Shown here piece by piece: positions 1 through 13,800 of a DNA stretch of 64,000 bases. The position numbers and the translations under genes are program-made. The stretch is taken from assembly GCF_021018805.1 (NCBI RefSeq), contig NC_086249.1, positions 77,712,472-77,776,471 on the forward strand, written 5' to 3'. Origin of the DNA: Prinia subflava. Lineage: Eukaryota; Chordata; Aves; Passeriformes; Cisticolidae. Within the stretch, counting starts at the first letter, position 1. Every line of letters starts with the position of its first letter. The notes below the pieces were generated by a model. That model saw nothing but the letters and a program-made list of their open reading frames with translations, searched no databases and was not told where the DNA came from.

Positions 1-559
1 ACAGAGACTGGGGAGTGGAGGTGCTCAGCCTTTTAGAGGATTTGTCCTTTTGAGGCACATAAGGATCAGATAGAGGTATGGATGGAGTAGGCTTCTCTCC
101 ACTTTACTTAGAAGGTGATGCAACTAGGTGCTATCTCTAATGCCATGTGCAGCTCAACTGTGTGGGTATGATGGGTGTTGACATCTCCTAAAGGTTCTTC
201 TATGGCCTCCTGCTTGACCTTGCATCATAGTTGCAGGTGAAGGATGAAATCTATGGGAAGATTTGGAGTTAGGAAGAGATAGTAGCACAGTTCAGAGAGA
301 AGCATTCTACTGAAGGTGAATTTACAAAGGAAATCAGAAGATGAAAGAAAATATGGCTTAAATGTAGAGAATGAATTAGAGGACTGTTCATAGTTGAGGA
401 GAAGAAAAAGTAGTGTGGAGTCAGGGAAGTGCTTAATATAAGAAAAAGCAAAAGACACCTTAGTTGCTATTAGAAACATACTGGCACATATAATTTGTAT
501 TAAAAATGAATATGTTATGAAAGAGATTAACTTTTAGCCATGGCAGCTCACTAGTCAGC

Positions 560-1640
560 CAGGCTTTGGGTTTATGCATGCCAGGGGAATGTTCATTTGC
601 ACAGGTTTTTGTCCTGATTTCAGCATGGCCCAGGCTGAGGAGACCTCCCTTAGCCCACCTAGCTGTGTTGTGACTGTGTGCCAGAATAAGGGATGCCTTT
701 TAGGGGAGATTGCTTCACACACCTGGCAGAATGCTTCTTTCCCACCAGAGCCGCACCTCCCCGGGTTGCTCTGGCACTGTGGCTGTCATTATCACTGTAC
801 AAATAGGACACTGCAGGTGCCAACATGTCTTGATTGGCCTGTCTAGCAATAAAACAGCTAACGTGGTAAAACTCCTAACATGGATGCAGTTCTACTGGTA
901 TTGTAGGGCTTATCTGGTACGTCTCTGTCACCTCCCTTTGGAGCTGTCCCGTGGCGCTCTGATAACAGTTGCTCTCCGTGCAGGGATTGCAGTGACTCAT
1001 GGCTTTGTGCCTGTGGCTGAAGGAGCCACAGGAGTTGCAGCCACTCTGTTCCTGGAGCAAGGTAGCGCTACCCCTGGAGAGGGTGTGCTGTGGGCTGCGG
1101 TCAGGATGTGGCTGCTGGGGCTGTTGGTAGTGTGCCACGGACATTGGTCTGCTTCCTCCCCTGGCCCTGTGTGCCTTGAGCACCCCAATAGCTCTGGGGC
1201 TGCTGCCGAGGTCGACTTGCTTACTGCTCTTCTCACCCCTGGCTGAGAAAGTCCTAAAAGATCCCTCTGGGCCCTGTAGATATGCAGCTTTGGAGGAGTG
1301 GTGCTGCTCCACTCTGTACCTGCTTCTGAAGGTTTTCCTTCTAGTGCCACTCTGCACATGGAAATGCAGGTCCACACATCCATGTGTGACATCCCTCTGC
1401 TTATTCTTTGACAGCTCTGTGATATCTTATCCCTCAACATGGCTTTTCCTTTCACTTTGTCTGTCCATGGAGTTCCCCTTAGTTTCACTGGATATTTTAG
1501 GGCTTTGAAAATCATGCATGTTTTATGTGTAAGGATTTGGGTTACCATCTTCCAATGCTGTGCCAATCCATGGTATGGACTTGTTGTCTGTAGTTCCTGC
1601 ACCTGGAAACCTCACCAGAGGACAGAGGGGAAATGGGAAA
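560..1640. other. GC-richer block with overlapping antisense open frames, not assigned
   Basis: This block holds the longest open frames in the window: 201 codons on the minus strand (997-1,602), 166 codons in another minus frame (875-1,375) and 178 codons on the plus strand (710-1,246). Overlap of three frames on two strands means at most one could be real. None has a recognisable domain, signal peptide or repeat, or resembles a known family. GC content is higher than in the flanks, which lengthens chance frames. An old retroelement piece is possible but no terminal repeats were seen. Confidence 0.3.
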
Positions 1641-4600
1641 GTGTTACTTAGGTAGGTAAAAGAATGGTAGCTGCTCAAAATAATTGGTTGCATCAAATCT
1701 GTTTTATTAATTTCCTGTGGACTACCAAGGCAATTGTTTACTCTTGCTGGTTTACCTCAAAGCTGATGCATTTTGGGACTGGCACTGTTAAAAAATACTT
1801 GAAGTCTTAAAAATATGACAATTTCAGTTAGGCTCTGGCAGTTTCAAGCACTTCTTCCCAGGATTGAGAGAGAGTAGCTGTAGGGAATGACAGTGGGCAA
1901 GAGTTCATGATTCTAATTTAAACTCTAAGCTCAAAACAAAATAAACCTGTCTCAAAACTTGCTCCCTAAACTTTGAGCTGTCTAATGGTATTGGGTTGTT
2001 TTGTTTTCAAGTGCAGAGAAGAAAAGCTTAATGTCTGTGGGTCTTAATGCGTTACTGTATTCTATGCCCTGCTTGGGTTTATGTATCTTGGAATCAGGGA
2101 CCCCCCAATATTATTTTGGTTCACTATTTTTCTTTATTTTTGTCATTCCTAAAGGAAAACCAGAAGAAAACTTAAGAGGAAGCACAGCTGTACCCATTTT
2201 ACAAGGCTGTTATCAAGAGGGAACATTTGTAACTGAGTTACAAACCCGTACAGAAAGAAAATCAAAATGCTGGTGAACCTTTAGCTGTAGTCCACTACCA
2301 TGAGTCACTGCAATAATCAAAGTAATTCTTGGGGGAACTGGTGCAGCAGAGTTTGCAAACAATGATGAGGTATTTGCTGACTGGAAGCTCTAATTAAATT
2401 TGTTTTGTGCTTCCCAAAAATCTGACAGTGCTGTGTATCTCCAGTTATGTTATGGCGGCCTGATGGGTGAAAAATGCATTTTGTAGTGAGAGCTGCTTGT
2501 ACATACAGATGCTCAGTAATTTACAGCTCATTTCTGTGCAGTGGGCTTGGATGGTACTTTTGAAGGTGCTTAAGTAGGTGGGCTGCTTACTGTCCTTTTG
2601 TGGTCTGATCTGAGCTGTGTGCTCTTGGAGAAAAACAGGACAGAGCAATGGCCTCTGGATATAGCTACCATTGGATGAGATAAATTGCACTTTACCTGAG
2701 TCTTTGTCTCTTAAGTAAAATGGGAACTTTTGATGAATGTCTCACTTTTATGTTTTCTGAACGTCCGAGATTGGACAGGTTGGCTCTGTACCATGCAGCA
2801 GCTCTTGCAGTCCATATTCTTTGTGGGATATATAGTAGGAGTGAAGATGCCTTTGGAAGTGAATGTATGAAAGTGAGTGACATGTAAAACTCCCCTTGCC
2901 CATCATGGAAGGGAAACATCCATCTTCTCAAAAAACCCTTATAAATATTTTTGCATGTACCAAGAGGTGAATGTGCTTGCTCTCAGGTAGGATTGTCTGC
3001 ACTCTTATATGAAGTATGGAAACTTATATAAGACAGTTTTTCTCCATCAAATCTCTCAGAAGTTTTGCAGAAATAAATCTATCAGTGTGAAAAGCAGTCA
3101 GTGCGTTGTGTCTCCTCTCTGTGCTTCAGCAGTAAGCACTGGTGTCTTTCCTGTTCAGGTAGATTATACTTCTATAGAGAATGCATTTAATCTAGGTTAC
3201 TGTTTGTCAGGTGAGAATTATAGAGGTACTTTAGCTTTTTGATGAAGTTGATAAGGGTTGTAATTAAGTGCCTGACATTCAAACTGTTTTTTTCAAATAT
3301 GTACTTCTCTGTAAGGTATCCTTTCCCATCAAACCTGTTAGGTTTTTTTATTTATTTATTTTTCCCACCTCTGTTGTTGTATTGCTTCTTTCTATCTGTA
3401 AACTCAGCTAGTAGAATTTAGTCTGGTTGTGAATCTTGTGTTTAAATCTCAACCTGTTGTAAATCCAAGTATCTTTTCTCTAATTAACGCTTGGATTTTT
3501 TTGAGACAATATCCTGGATATTCCTTCAGCAGCTACAGTGGACATTCCTGAAGCACTTGAAGTTTCAAATTCCACAGCATTTGTTAACTGAACTTTCAGT
3601 TGCATGGTAATCTCCCATATAAACACAGGAGGAAATGGAACTCTCATGTGCTTCTCTGGTACTCAAGTTATTCACTGTGCTTTACTTCAGGGTGAGGAGG
3701 TGGGAGGGAAGTACGGTGGGGAACTGATGTAATTTATTCCCAGCTACCCAGGAAGTACATGTCAGAGGTACAATCTAAACCTCTGAACACAATGTAGTTA
3801 TGTGCTTTAATCAAAAGAGATCCCTTTTCCCAGCCTTAGAACTGGCTGGGAGCAGTTTTCATGCTTACCCATGCCAAAGAGAGGGGAAGACTTTGCATGC
3901 TGACCCTGTGGTCTCTTAAAACCTGCCCAGAGAAAGGGTCCAAATGTCCTCGGATGACTGGGTGGGTAGATCTCATAGAGTGAGTTTCATGGTACCCATG
4001 CCTGTTTTACTTGTATTTGTGGTGGAATTATGTGCTGGCCTGCAGTTGGTGAGTTTTCTGCTTAACTGTCTTTTGCAGAGAGGCCTCAACCGAATTGTTC
4101 ACATTTAAACTGTATTGCTGTCTGTAACAGAGGTGAGGAAGGTATGAGGTTATTTTACCATGACTAAACAGCAGCTTTAATACCTTTAAAATTGGTATAT
4201 TGACATTTATGAGCAGATATCACATTACAGTGATAGCTTCAGGGGCCTTCTGCTGCATATGAGAGCTCTTGGTTGATTTAGAAAGCAAATAAATAAAATT
4301 TTAAAGGTACCCTAACACAGCTAAGCATGTTAAATTGAAAATGCAAGGTGATGCTATATCCTTAGATTATCCTGTCAACTGCTGCTATTTCAGCAGATGA
4401 AGTAAATGGTGTACTGTCACAGGAGAAGGAACAAAAGGTGCATCATTGAGAACTACAGGGGAGTCTGGGATGTGAGAGCTTGTCCTGGGGTCTGTTTGGA
4501 GTAGTCTCTGTGGCGCAGAGTTGGGATTTGGCAGAGCTGGCATGACTCCAGGCTCCCTTAACTTGTCGCCTTCGCCTGTGTTTCTGGTGTGGTCTTGTGG

Positions 4601-4709
4601 GGGAAGGAAGAATGTCAGCCTATTAATAGTGACAGCACAAGCTTTCTCATCTTCATCTCTTAAAAATCACTGGAATACTTTGAATAATAAATAAATGAAA
4701 AATCTTTTC

Positions 4710-4743
4710 TTTTTTTTTTTTTTTTTTTTTCTTTTTTTTTTTT
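4710..4743 (+). repeat. Poly-T tract (T21-C-T12)
   Basis: A run of 21 T residues, one C and 12 T residues. It produces a lysine-rich pseudo-frame on the minus strand that is not a gene. Confidence 0.95.
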
Positions 4744-5970
4744 AATCCGAGTGTTGTGAAAGGTGTACTTTGCTCTTCTTTTCTCCCGTGTGGAACACAC
4801 TGAAATTCTCTGATCTGACTTGTCCTTGGGGACTATGGAGAACATTCTGTGCAGCTCCCCCTTTGTGTTTTCACCAAGAGTTAAGTTCTGGGGCGATGAC
4901 AAGTGAATGTGGAGAAAATGTTTCAAGTCATGTGAAAGAAATGTTACTTGCTAAATAACTCGAGTGTTAAAAGAAGGAATGGGGAAAGGCTTTCTTAGCC
5001 TTTTTGCAATCTTATATGGCAAGGAATGAAAATCTTTAATACTGACCTAATTTTATTTGTATTTAAGATCAAAGAGCCCTTGTGAATGAGTTGCTTGTCT
5101 TGTCTGTCAGTGGCTTTATGGTCTTCTGAATGGCTTGAGGCACTAAATCAGTTCTGAGTAATGCTACCTTTCCTTAGGTTTCATCTGAGGTAATGGAAGA
5201 TGTTTCTTCTTCAGGAATAAAGTTATATTCATTATTAAGAAGACTTCTTTTGGGCTAATTGCTGAGTTTGGAGGTGCCTCCTCATGGACCAAGTGTTGTG
5301 GCAGTGCTTGTGCTGGGCTTTGGGAAAGGTTGAGAGAAATGGGCAATGGAACCACTGTCATTGACGTTGTTCACTGATCAAGTCCTTTCTGTGATCAGGG
5401 CTGGCTTTGGAGTGTCCTCATCTGCTGCGGCTGTGCACGTCTAAGCTCTTTGTGAACAGAGTGTGTAGTCAGTGTGTGCTGGTGGTGTAAGAAAGCGTGT
5501 TTTGTTATACATATGCTATGGTTGCACTGGGCTGTATGGGAAAGGGGAAGGTTTTATTTTGTGCTCCCCATCAGGATTTCAGAAAGGATTGCAGAAAGGA
5601 GAAGGGAAGGTTAGGCAGACAGATGGAACACCTTGGGTGGTATCTGGCTGCTTTATTCCTGCAGGGAGAGGGATCCTGCTGGCTTACACGATTCAGAGCT
5701 GTGCTGAAAGCCCTGGGTCTTGGAAATACCTGGGATTGCTGGAGAATCTCTTGACCCAGTAGCACCATAATGTGGATTTTAATCTTTCTCTGTAACTCAG
5801 ATAGGGAAGATGGGAAAAAGAAATGTGAACAGCATTTCAGATCTATAAAGACGGCATCAAAGTAGTTTGTAGATCCTTATGAGGTTGGAAACAAAGCCAC
5901 TAGATTGAGTATTAAAGTGTTTTGTTACTGCTAAAATCTGTTCACCTCGTAGGATTCCTGTGCTTAGGAA

Positions 5971-6010
5971 AAGAGGAGATTCTTCTTAAAGAAGAATCCC
6001 AAATCCTCTT
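5971..6010. repeat. Compact two-part hairpin
   Basis: GATTCTTCTT (5,978-5,987) pairs with AAGAAGAATC (5,989-5,998) around a single base. After a 5-nt bulge (CCAAA), the outer arm AAGAGGA (5,971-5,977) pairs with TCCTCTT (6,004-6,010). The loop is too tight for an RNA hairpin of regulatory type, so a palindrome in a purine/pyrimidine-rich tract is likely. Confidence 0.85.
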
Positions 6011-7096
6011 CTTTCTTCTTTAAGAATTCTTTCTGTGGGTGCCATTGTCTCAGCTTTTGGCTGTTGTGAAATGACAAGTGTAGGTGAAAACCCACTGAAG
6101 AGGGTGTGGGTGGTATGGTACCTCTGGGTAGTTGTGGTAGTTGTGTCTGCTGAGCCTTGACTGCTTGTGGATCTTTGTCAGTGGTGTGGATGCTGCTGAC
6201 TTGGCAGTGCTGCTTCTCACCTCCTCTGCTCGGAGATGGTGCTCATTTGTGGGAGTGAGAGATGCCCAATAAATGGGGAATATCACAAAGCCACTTGGGT
6301 TGAGGAAATTTACCAAAACCTTTTTGGCAAGGTGAGCTGAAAAGTTGGGGTTGTGTTTTTATTGCAGGAATTCTCAATTTAAAACTCCATTAATTGCGTG
6401 TCAGTTACTGTATGTGTTATGATAGTAACCAAGAGTGTAAAAGACTAGATTTATTTCAGTAAACATTTCACCTAGTAAAATTTTAGTAGCTTGTCCATCT
6501 TCAGAGGCCATTCCTTTTTCTCCCGTGCAGATTGTACACCCAGCAGCAGTACAGAGCGTTTCCAGAGAGATGTGTTTATAACCTGACCTTGAGATGCTGC
6601 TCTTTCCAAGATGTGGACAGGGTTGTTCCAGAGAAGCTCAGTCCTGAATTTCTTTGCAAGGCACAGATTGAGTTTGCCTCTGCTGCGCTGGATTTTGTGG
6701 GTTTCTTTTAATAGTGACTATGGACAGCTTTGAAAGATGACAAAAACAACGTGCTGAAATGACTAGGGACTTGTGTCTGAATCACAGCCGTCAGCAAAAC
6801 CACCTCGTTTCGGGAACGGGTCTGCGTGATGGCTGAAAGTCTTGTGAGCACCCAGCCAAACTTCTCTTCAACAAATATGGGATTTCATGGTTTGAATGTT
6901 TTGAGGGAAATGTTTTGAACATCTTTGCTGTCTTAGGCCAGCAGGAATGCAAACCTTAACAGATTATGAAAACACCTGTATGCTCATAATTTAAAGAGAT
7001 GTAGATGTCATTTGAGAGATAAAGAAGTGTGGTGGAATAACAGCATGATAGAAGCCATCCTTGTGCAGAGTTGAGCTGTATATTGGTTTAGCTTAC

Positions 7097-7140
7097 TTTT
7101 TTTTTTTGTTTTGTTTTGTTTTTTTTTTTTTTTTTTTTTG
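7097..7140 (+). repeat. T-rich tract with TTTTG units ending in T21
   Basis: T11 is followed by short G-spaced T blocks (TTTTG-type units) and then an uninterrupted T21 run (7,119-7,139). It is simple sequence in an otherwise unique region. Confidence 0.95.
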
Positions 7141-7746
7141 TTAAGCTGAAAGTACTTTGACTCTCCAGGAACAGACCCTGTCTGCTGAAGTCAAAGGAAC
7201 TAAACTGGGTGTCAGTCTGGCTGTGGAGCTTGTGGTTATAGCTGTGTGGGCAAAGGCTGGCACATTTTGGTTTGAGACAATGTTCACTTGTCAGACTTGA
7301 GAGAACGAAGTATTCTTTCTAGAAATAACACTTTTTGTAAGTGCCTCAGGTCCTTAACTTCTTTGACTTAATCTTTAATATTTTCTTGTATAATTAATTT
7401 TGTAATTTTGCCCTTTTTCTTGGTGGTGGCAGGTTTCTCTCCCTTTGTGTGGTTTGTTTTGTTCTTGCTGTTTTCCTTCATACTCAGCTGATGTGGGTGA
7501 ATTCATCCTGCTAGTCTCCCTTCCTCTAAACTCTATACCCATCATCTTTTGCATTTCTTCCTCTAGGCTTGGTTGGTTGTTGTTGTTGTTGTTTTTTGTC
7601 TAAAAGTAGCTAAGAAATAGAAAGGATATGGTTAAATCCACATGACCTCTGGTATATTTGCTGTAGTTCTGGCAGGATGAATGAGGTATATTTGTTTTTA
7701 CAGTAATGTGTTTCTCCACATGCATTCTGTACCTTCTTTAGATTTC

Positions 7747-7764
7747 TTTTTTTTTTTTTTTTTT
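7747..7764 (+). repeat. Poly-T run (T18)
   Basis: Eighteen consecutive T residues, followed by GTGTGTGG. Confidence 0.95.
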
Positions 7765-10700
7765 GTGTGTGGTCTCTTTTTACCCTGGGTTTCTGAAGAA
7801 ATGAAGCTTTGTCCATTTCATTCTGTCCTCAACAATTTTCCGACCTCAGGGATGACTTCAGCTGTGTTTTGGTTTGGGTTATGGGTCTGAAATCCTTACA
7901 AGTTTCATGAAAAATAGATGACTAGGTAGGTGGGAGTGACAGAGCCTGTTTGCCTTTCTCCTCTCTCTGCTTCTCAGCTAAAATCCCTCATTATTTGTCA
8001 TTGGGAAGGTGTGTGCCCAAGGTTCAGATGTGTTACCCCTGCTTACACATCTGTCTTCTGCTCCAGGCAGAATTTTTTTTACCCCGGTCTTTGAGAGGAA
8101 AAGGGTGGTACCATTTTCTGAAGTTCGGGTGTTCCCCATGAGTCAGAGGAGCCCGGAGGGGGGATGCTCTCTGCTCTCTCAGGGCTTCTGTCTCCACTGG
8201 GATTGAAGATGTGAGATCTGGATATGCTCACTAAAGTGCCTTGAAAGTCTTTGTCTAGACAAGGCATGCTGCCCTTGACACATGCTAAGTTGGTGTGGTT
8301 TAAAGCCTCGGGTACTTAGTGTGTGCTAACCTCGGGAGGTAAATCCAGGGCTAGACAAGCCCCCTAAGGAGGTGATGGACAATGTGGGGATTTCTTTGCA
8401 TTTGCTGTGACTTCAGCTGGTGCCTGAATGCGAAACTAGTAGTAAACAGTCATAAACCCCGGATGCTTTTTCTCTTGTCAGCTCCTGTCTGAATAGGGGC
8501 TTTTTCATGACACATGCTTGTTTGCTCATGTTTCTCTTTTAAGGAAAGCAGTTAAACTAGGCAATAACCACCAGTAATTCAGTGCTCTGTTAAGCATGTA
8601 ATAAACCAAGCCCCAGATCTCTCGGTCTGGAGCCATTAGAGACTGCAGCCCTTTGTTTCTGTCTTGGTGGGGAGGAGGGAAGAAATGGGGCACGACCGGC
8701 TTTTGGTGTGGGAAGGACAAAAGGGCACCAGAAAGGGGAGAGGTGTCATGGTGCAGTGCTCCCAGGACAGGCACCATCATCCTGCCTGGAGAGTGCAGGG
8801 TCAAACCCCAGCCTGTGCTCTCTGCCTGTGATGGCAAAACATTGTGAAGTCTGCTTCAAATTTGTTCCAAGAGGAGCTGCAGCCCCTTGTGATTGGTGCC
8901 AATTCAAGTATGGGTTTCAGCTCATCCTTCTGAAGCAGTCACCTCTCCTTGACTTGGCTTGCTGTCATATTCTGAATTTTCTTTAATCCAAGAGCAGCCC
9001 ACCTGTGGTCTAGCCAGTAGCTGATACTATTCTGCTCTGCTTGCAGTCCTTGCTAAAATACAGCCTTTTACTAAGGGATCAAGTGGAATTTGTTAGACTT
9101 TTTTTTTTTTTAATAATAAAACTACTCCATGCAAGTGTTGGTACAGAGTAAAAACAAAGCAAAGGCTTTAACCAGTGTGTGGATGCATATTTAGGACATG
9201 TGTATTATGGAGTTCTGGGAAACTCTATAAACTCTGTAAAAAGCAAAATTGAAGTGCCATTACCTCTGAACTGCTCCTTTAAGTCTAAACCACAGCCTCT
9301 GAAAATCAGTTTGCTCTTTAACAAAGGGTATGGCTTCATACTCTTTCTCTCTGTGATCCTTCAAAAAGCATTTCCAGAGGGTACCTTTCTTATACTTATG
9401 CAGAACAAATTTTAGCAAAGCATTTCACTTTCTTCTCTCTTCAGATTTATGAAAATGAACTCCATCATGACTTTTCAAAGTGTGGGTTTAAGCAGAAACT
9501 CTCAAGGCATTTCAGTGCTGGTTCTGATGCAGCTGTTAGTTTAAGAAATCTCTTTTTAAACTGGGGGTGGCTGATAATTTTATTCAGGAGAGGAATATGC
9601 AGTGTTGAGCTGGATAAACTGTAGTTTAGCTGATACTTATTTTGAGATAGGGTGTGGCAGGTAAAAAGACATTCTGTCAGAAACATGAAAGAAGAAAGAC
9701 TGGTTTAAATTTTGTTACAACAGATTTTTAAACAACCTTTTCTAAAGTTTTCTCCTTCTGCAATGTAAATTATCAGCACTACCCTCTGGGAGAGCACCCC
9801 CTGACATCCTGCTTTGACTTCTTTATCACAACACTTCTGCCTTTTCAACATGTATTGTGAACTTTAGATGCTCAGTGCAGTTCACCGTAGGACATGTAAT
9901 GTACATGAACTTTTGTTTCTTGGTCCTGTAGGTGTAAGGAGGTGCCCAGTGGCTCTGTAAATGCTGAATGGCAATGTATAATAGGTGCTAGGCAACTGTT
10001 CAAGAGGAAGTGGGGGAATCGAGGGAGGAGAGCAGGCTGTCTCTGTGGGTCTGCCTTCATTAGTTTGGCTTGAAGCTTCCACGTGGACTGTCACCACATC
10101 CTGTCTCTGGCTCTGTGGGTTAGCCCGTGCAATTGTCCCCCTGGGACTGTGTGGGCATCATGGCCTTAAGAAATGGTCCATTTAATTTGTCTAGATGATA
10201 ATAGCTTTTGATGGGGGAAGCTTTAAATGTGGAGTTGCTGCCTTTGGAGCCTGGGGCTTAGTCACAGTTTTTCTTGCTGGTTGTACTTCTCTTCCACAGA
10301 TGTGTTTGGGATGATCCCCTCCATGCACAGGAGTGATGCTCTCCCCTTGGGAGCCATTCACCTCTTTGCTTTGGTTCAGACTCTGCTGCCCAGGAACTGC
10401 TTTTCCTGTCCTTCCTGGGTGTGGAGTAGATGGGAGAGCAGGGACACACAGCAGGCTTATTATACTCGGTTTCCCAGCCTGCCAGGTTTACCAGATGAAG
10501 TAAAATTAGTTATCTATTCAGAGTTTTTTCACCTCATGGATGAATTGAGAAGTGTCTAAGGGTGTCTATGGCCTTGTGCCATACAGTGAGCAATGGAGGA
10601 TGAAGAAGCTGCTGTAGATCTTGTCTCTAGCCTTCCACATGCTGATTGCCCCTGTATCCCTATTTCAGTCTTTCAGGTGCTGGACAGTAATGCAGTGGTC

Positions 10701-10829
10701 TCTCAGGTAGCAGGAGGCAACAAATTATAAAGATCAAAACTCTCTCACTTGGATATCTGCAGTTTTGAAAGTACTCACATAGTCTTTTTTCCCCAAGAAA
10801 ACTATAATTGCATGTATTTTTTTAAGATT

Positions 10830-10873
10830 CCCCCCTTTCTGCCCTCCCCCCTGCCCCCCATCCCGATCCCCCC
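10830..10873 (-). other. C-rich tract (minus-strand G-quadruplex potential)
   Basis: Six runs of three or more C in 44 bases on the plus strand give repeated G runs on the minus strand, meeting the G-quadruplex pattern several times over. Confidence 0.75.
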
Positions 10874-13800
10874 TTGATCTCCAAGGAGGTGACAGTTGTG
10901 GAAGGATTGAGCCAAGTCTGGTGTTTTAGCTATTAGGAGGTACTTAGAGCAGTTTCTGCTGAGACCACCATCTGGACAAAGATTCATTTGCTCAGGAGCT
11001 GCAGTGGTTCCAGGGGAAGACTGTGTGGGGTACCAGCAGGCTGAAAAGGCAGTGAGGGAGGATACAGGCTGCTCTGTGATTGCTTTGGGACATTGTGTTT
11101 CTTGACGTTTTTACTGGATGAAGAAAAGCACGCAGTTGTTGCAGATGGGCTTGGTGCTGACCTCTAATGTACTGGGTAGGCAAAGGACTCTAATCGTTAT
11201 TAATTGCTCCTAGATGGCAAATTCACTAACAATATAGGTGCTCAACTTCTTGGGACTCACCTTTTCCTTCCAATGATCTGGTCCTGTACCCATCCCATAC
11301 AGGAATTGCTAAAAGCAGCTTAGATTCTTGGGAAGAGTTTAAATTGCAGCGTATTTTCAACTTGACCCCTCAAAGTGTTTGGCTCTTGCCCTCGGACACA
11401 GATCTTGTTAGTCCTGCTCTGCTGAATTTAACTGGCTGTGTTTCATGCTCTCTGTGCTGGAATTGATTGGAGATGAGAGCCGCGTGGACACGCCACACAT
11501 GTCCCACTCTGGGGGCATTGTACTGGTGGGGCTTCACATTTAGGCACCAGAAGGATTAAAGGGCATGCTTTGGAAAGATACTGCTTCATCTTGCTGATAA
11601 GCAGCACTGAGCACACAGGAAGGAGAGGGGGTTAATGCCCCTTTTACCCAGGATCTGTTTAAAGAAAGGCAGTAATTTAACTAAAATATACATCCACATT
11701 TCGTTTCTGTTTAAACTGAAATTACTGAGTAAAGAAATGCATCCTGGGAACAGATTAAGCTGTATGCTGGGAAAGGAGCACATTTCTCTCTAGATCACTT
11801 GACAGCAATACGCTTCAGGGTTTTCTGTATTAAATATTTGATAAATCTCTAGTAGACTTGAATGCTGTGTGGTTTTAATTACGTTTGATTTTTTAAGACT
11901 GCAGTATTCTGACATCTTCTTTTTCATCATGATCCTTTTTCATAATGAAATGAGCACGTAGTTGTAATTGTAGCCACATCCTGGTGATGGGCATAGTAAT
12001 CCCTGTGGAGCTGGCCATAAGGCTGCATTTTCAACTCTGGGAGGGCCAGGAAGCTCTGGTCTTGAAATTTGTTGCTTCAGAAATATTTGTTTAATTTTGT
12101 TGTATTATCATATGGTTGGTTTTATTACTATTTCATACACTTTATTAAAAATCTGTTATTAAAAGTGCAAACATATGTATTTCCTTGTAATGAACCCTTT
12201 CTTTTTTTTGCTGTTGGCAACATTTTGCTATAGGATTGTTAGCAGCCAGTGCTTCCAGGCATGGTGGGATGGCCAGCAAGGAGTGGCGAGGAAGCATTTG
12301 CTGCTTCTATTTTTTTTTAGTATTTTGTTTTATCAGAAAATATTTAGGGTATTTTTGTTGGTTTGGTTTTGTTTGGTTGGTTTTTTTGTTTTGTTTTGAG
12401 CTGGAGAGAGGTTATTTCTCCCTGTGCATTCTATAGCAGGAATCTGGATCTTCCTCTCTTGTTGAGTTATATTTGGAGTGTATTTGCCCATCTGTGTGCT
12501 GTAAGTATGTAGGTGCCCCTGGCCTCTGTGCCTGTTTGCTTTCTTCCCCCCACTCCCAGCTGGGCACAGCCCAGACTTTTCATCTGCCCCCTGCATTGCA
12601 TTCCCAGCCTTTGGATAAACTTGTCAGGGAGCCGTGGGCACAGGTGATTTCTGCTGAGTAGATGCACCTGCATCTACTGCATCTGCTGAGTAATTGCACC
12701 TATTTTGTCCCTGTGTAATTTATATCAGCCAGTGCGGTGGTGTTCTCAAAACACTGAATGGAGACAAAGGAGGTCAAGGGGAAAAGAACCCAATAACCAG
12801 CCTTGAGCAGTTGCTTGTAGCTGTTTCAAGCAGCCTATTCTTGCTGCTTCTTTGTCACTCATGTGCCAGGGGTCTGCAGACTCTGGACCGCAGAGGATAA
12901 GAAAAGAAAATACAAATCAACTCCAGAGAGAACTTGATTTGCTTATTCACAGTACAAATATCTTTCCTAGCAAGAACACAGACTTTTTTTAAGGGAAAAG
13001 TGCTGATTCCGTGTGAGCAATTGTGTTATTTTGTTGTGAGTAATGAATACATTCCTGTGCAAAGCAGGAGTGTTAAAAAATTCTTTCACCCAGCTAGGGG
13101 TGCAGGCTGGTGTTTGTTTGGAGGTCTTTCCCCATTTTTACTCATTTTGACTAGGTCTGCAGCTGTTTGTCTTTTGAGAGACCCTTTCTGGATATGTTTT
13201 CTCCCCCCTCCCCTGTTGGTATTTTCTTGGTCTCTCAGTTTGCATTTTCCATCCTTCAAAATATTTAATACTTGAGACATTAATCTTTCTTCAGTCTGTT
13301 TTCCATAAGGTTATAGGTATGTAAGAAATGCTGGAGACAGCTAAAACAAAAGACCTTCCCAGACAAGAAATATAATACAAGCCACCTGACTAGCCTGGTC
13401 TTGTCCAGCTGCCCCCTAGCAGCCCTCCTTTTCCCTCAGCCTCAGGGCCTCGGTGAAGTCTCTCCCCTCCAGATTTGCCAAGTGCTTGGTTGCCTGTTAA
13501 TCACTGGTAATAAAAACCATGTTTGAGATCAGGCGGGTGTCTAGGGATACTTGTCAAGGACTCTGTGTCCCCTCAGTCTCTGCAGATTTTCCAGCAGTGA
13601 GTGTGGATGGAGTGACTCAGCCCCCCAAAGTGCAGCTGAGTGAGCAGTTCTCCTATGGGTGCAGGCTTGGCCATTTCCCTCTCAGCCCTGCTTTGCACAG
13701 AGACAGGTATAGGGCAGATCCTCATTTTGCAGGGGACATCAGGGAGGTTGTGTTGTGTATGGCTGGGTAGAGGATGTGTTAGGCACAGCACCAGTGAAAT

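Noticed and set aside
4660..4926. Lysine-rich minus-strand frame
   Set aside because: The lysine block is the translation of the poly-T tract; the rest is unremarkable.
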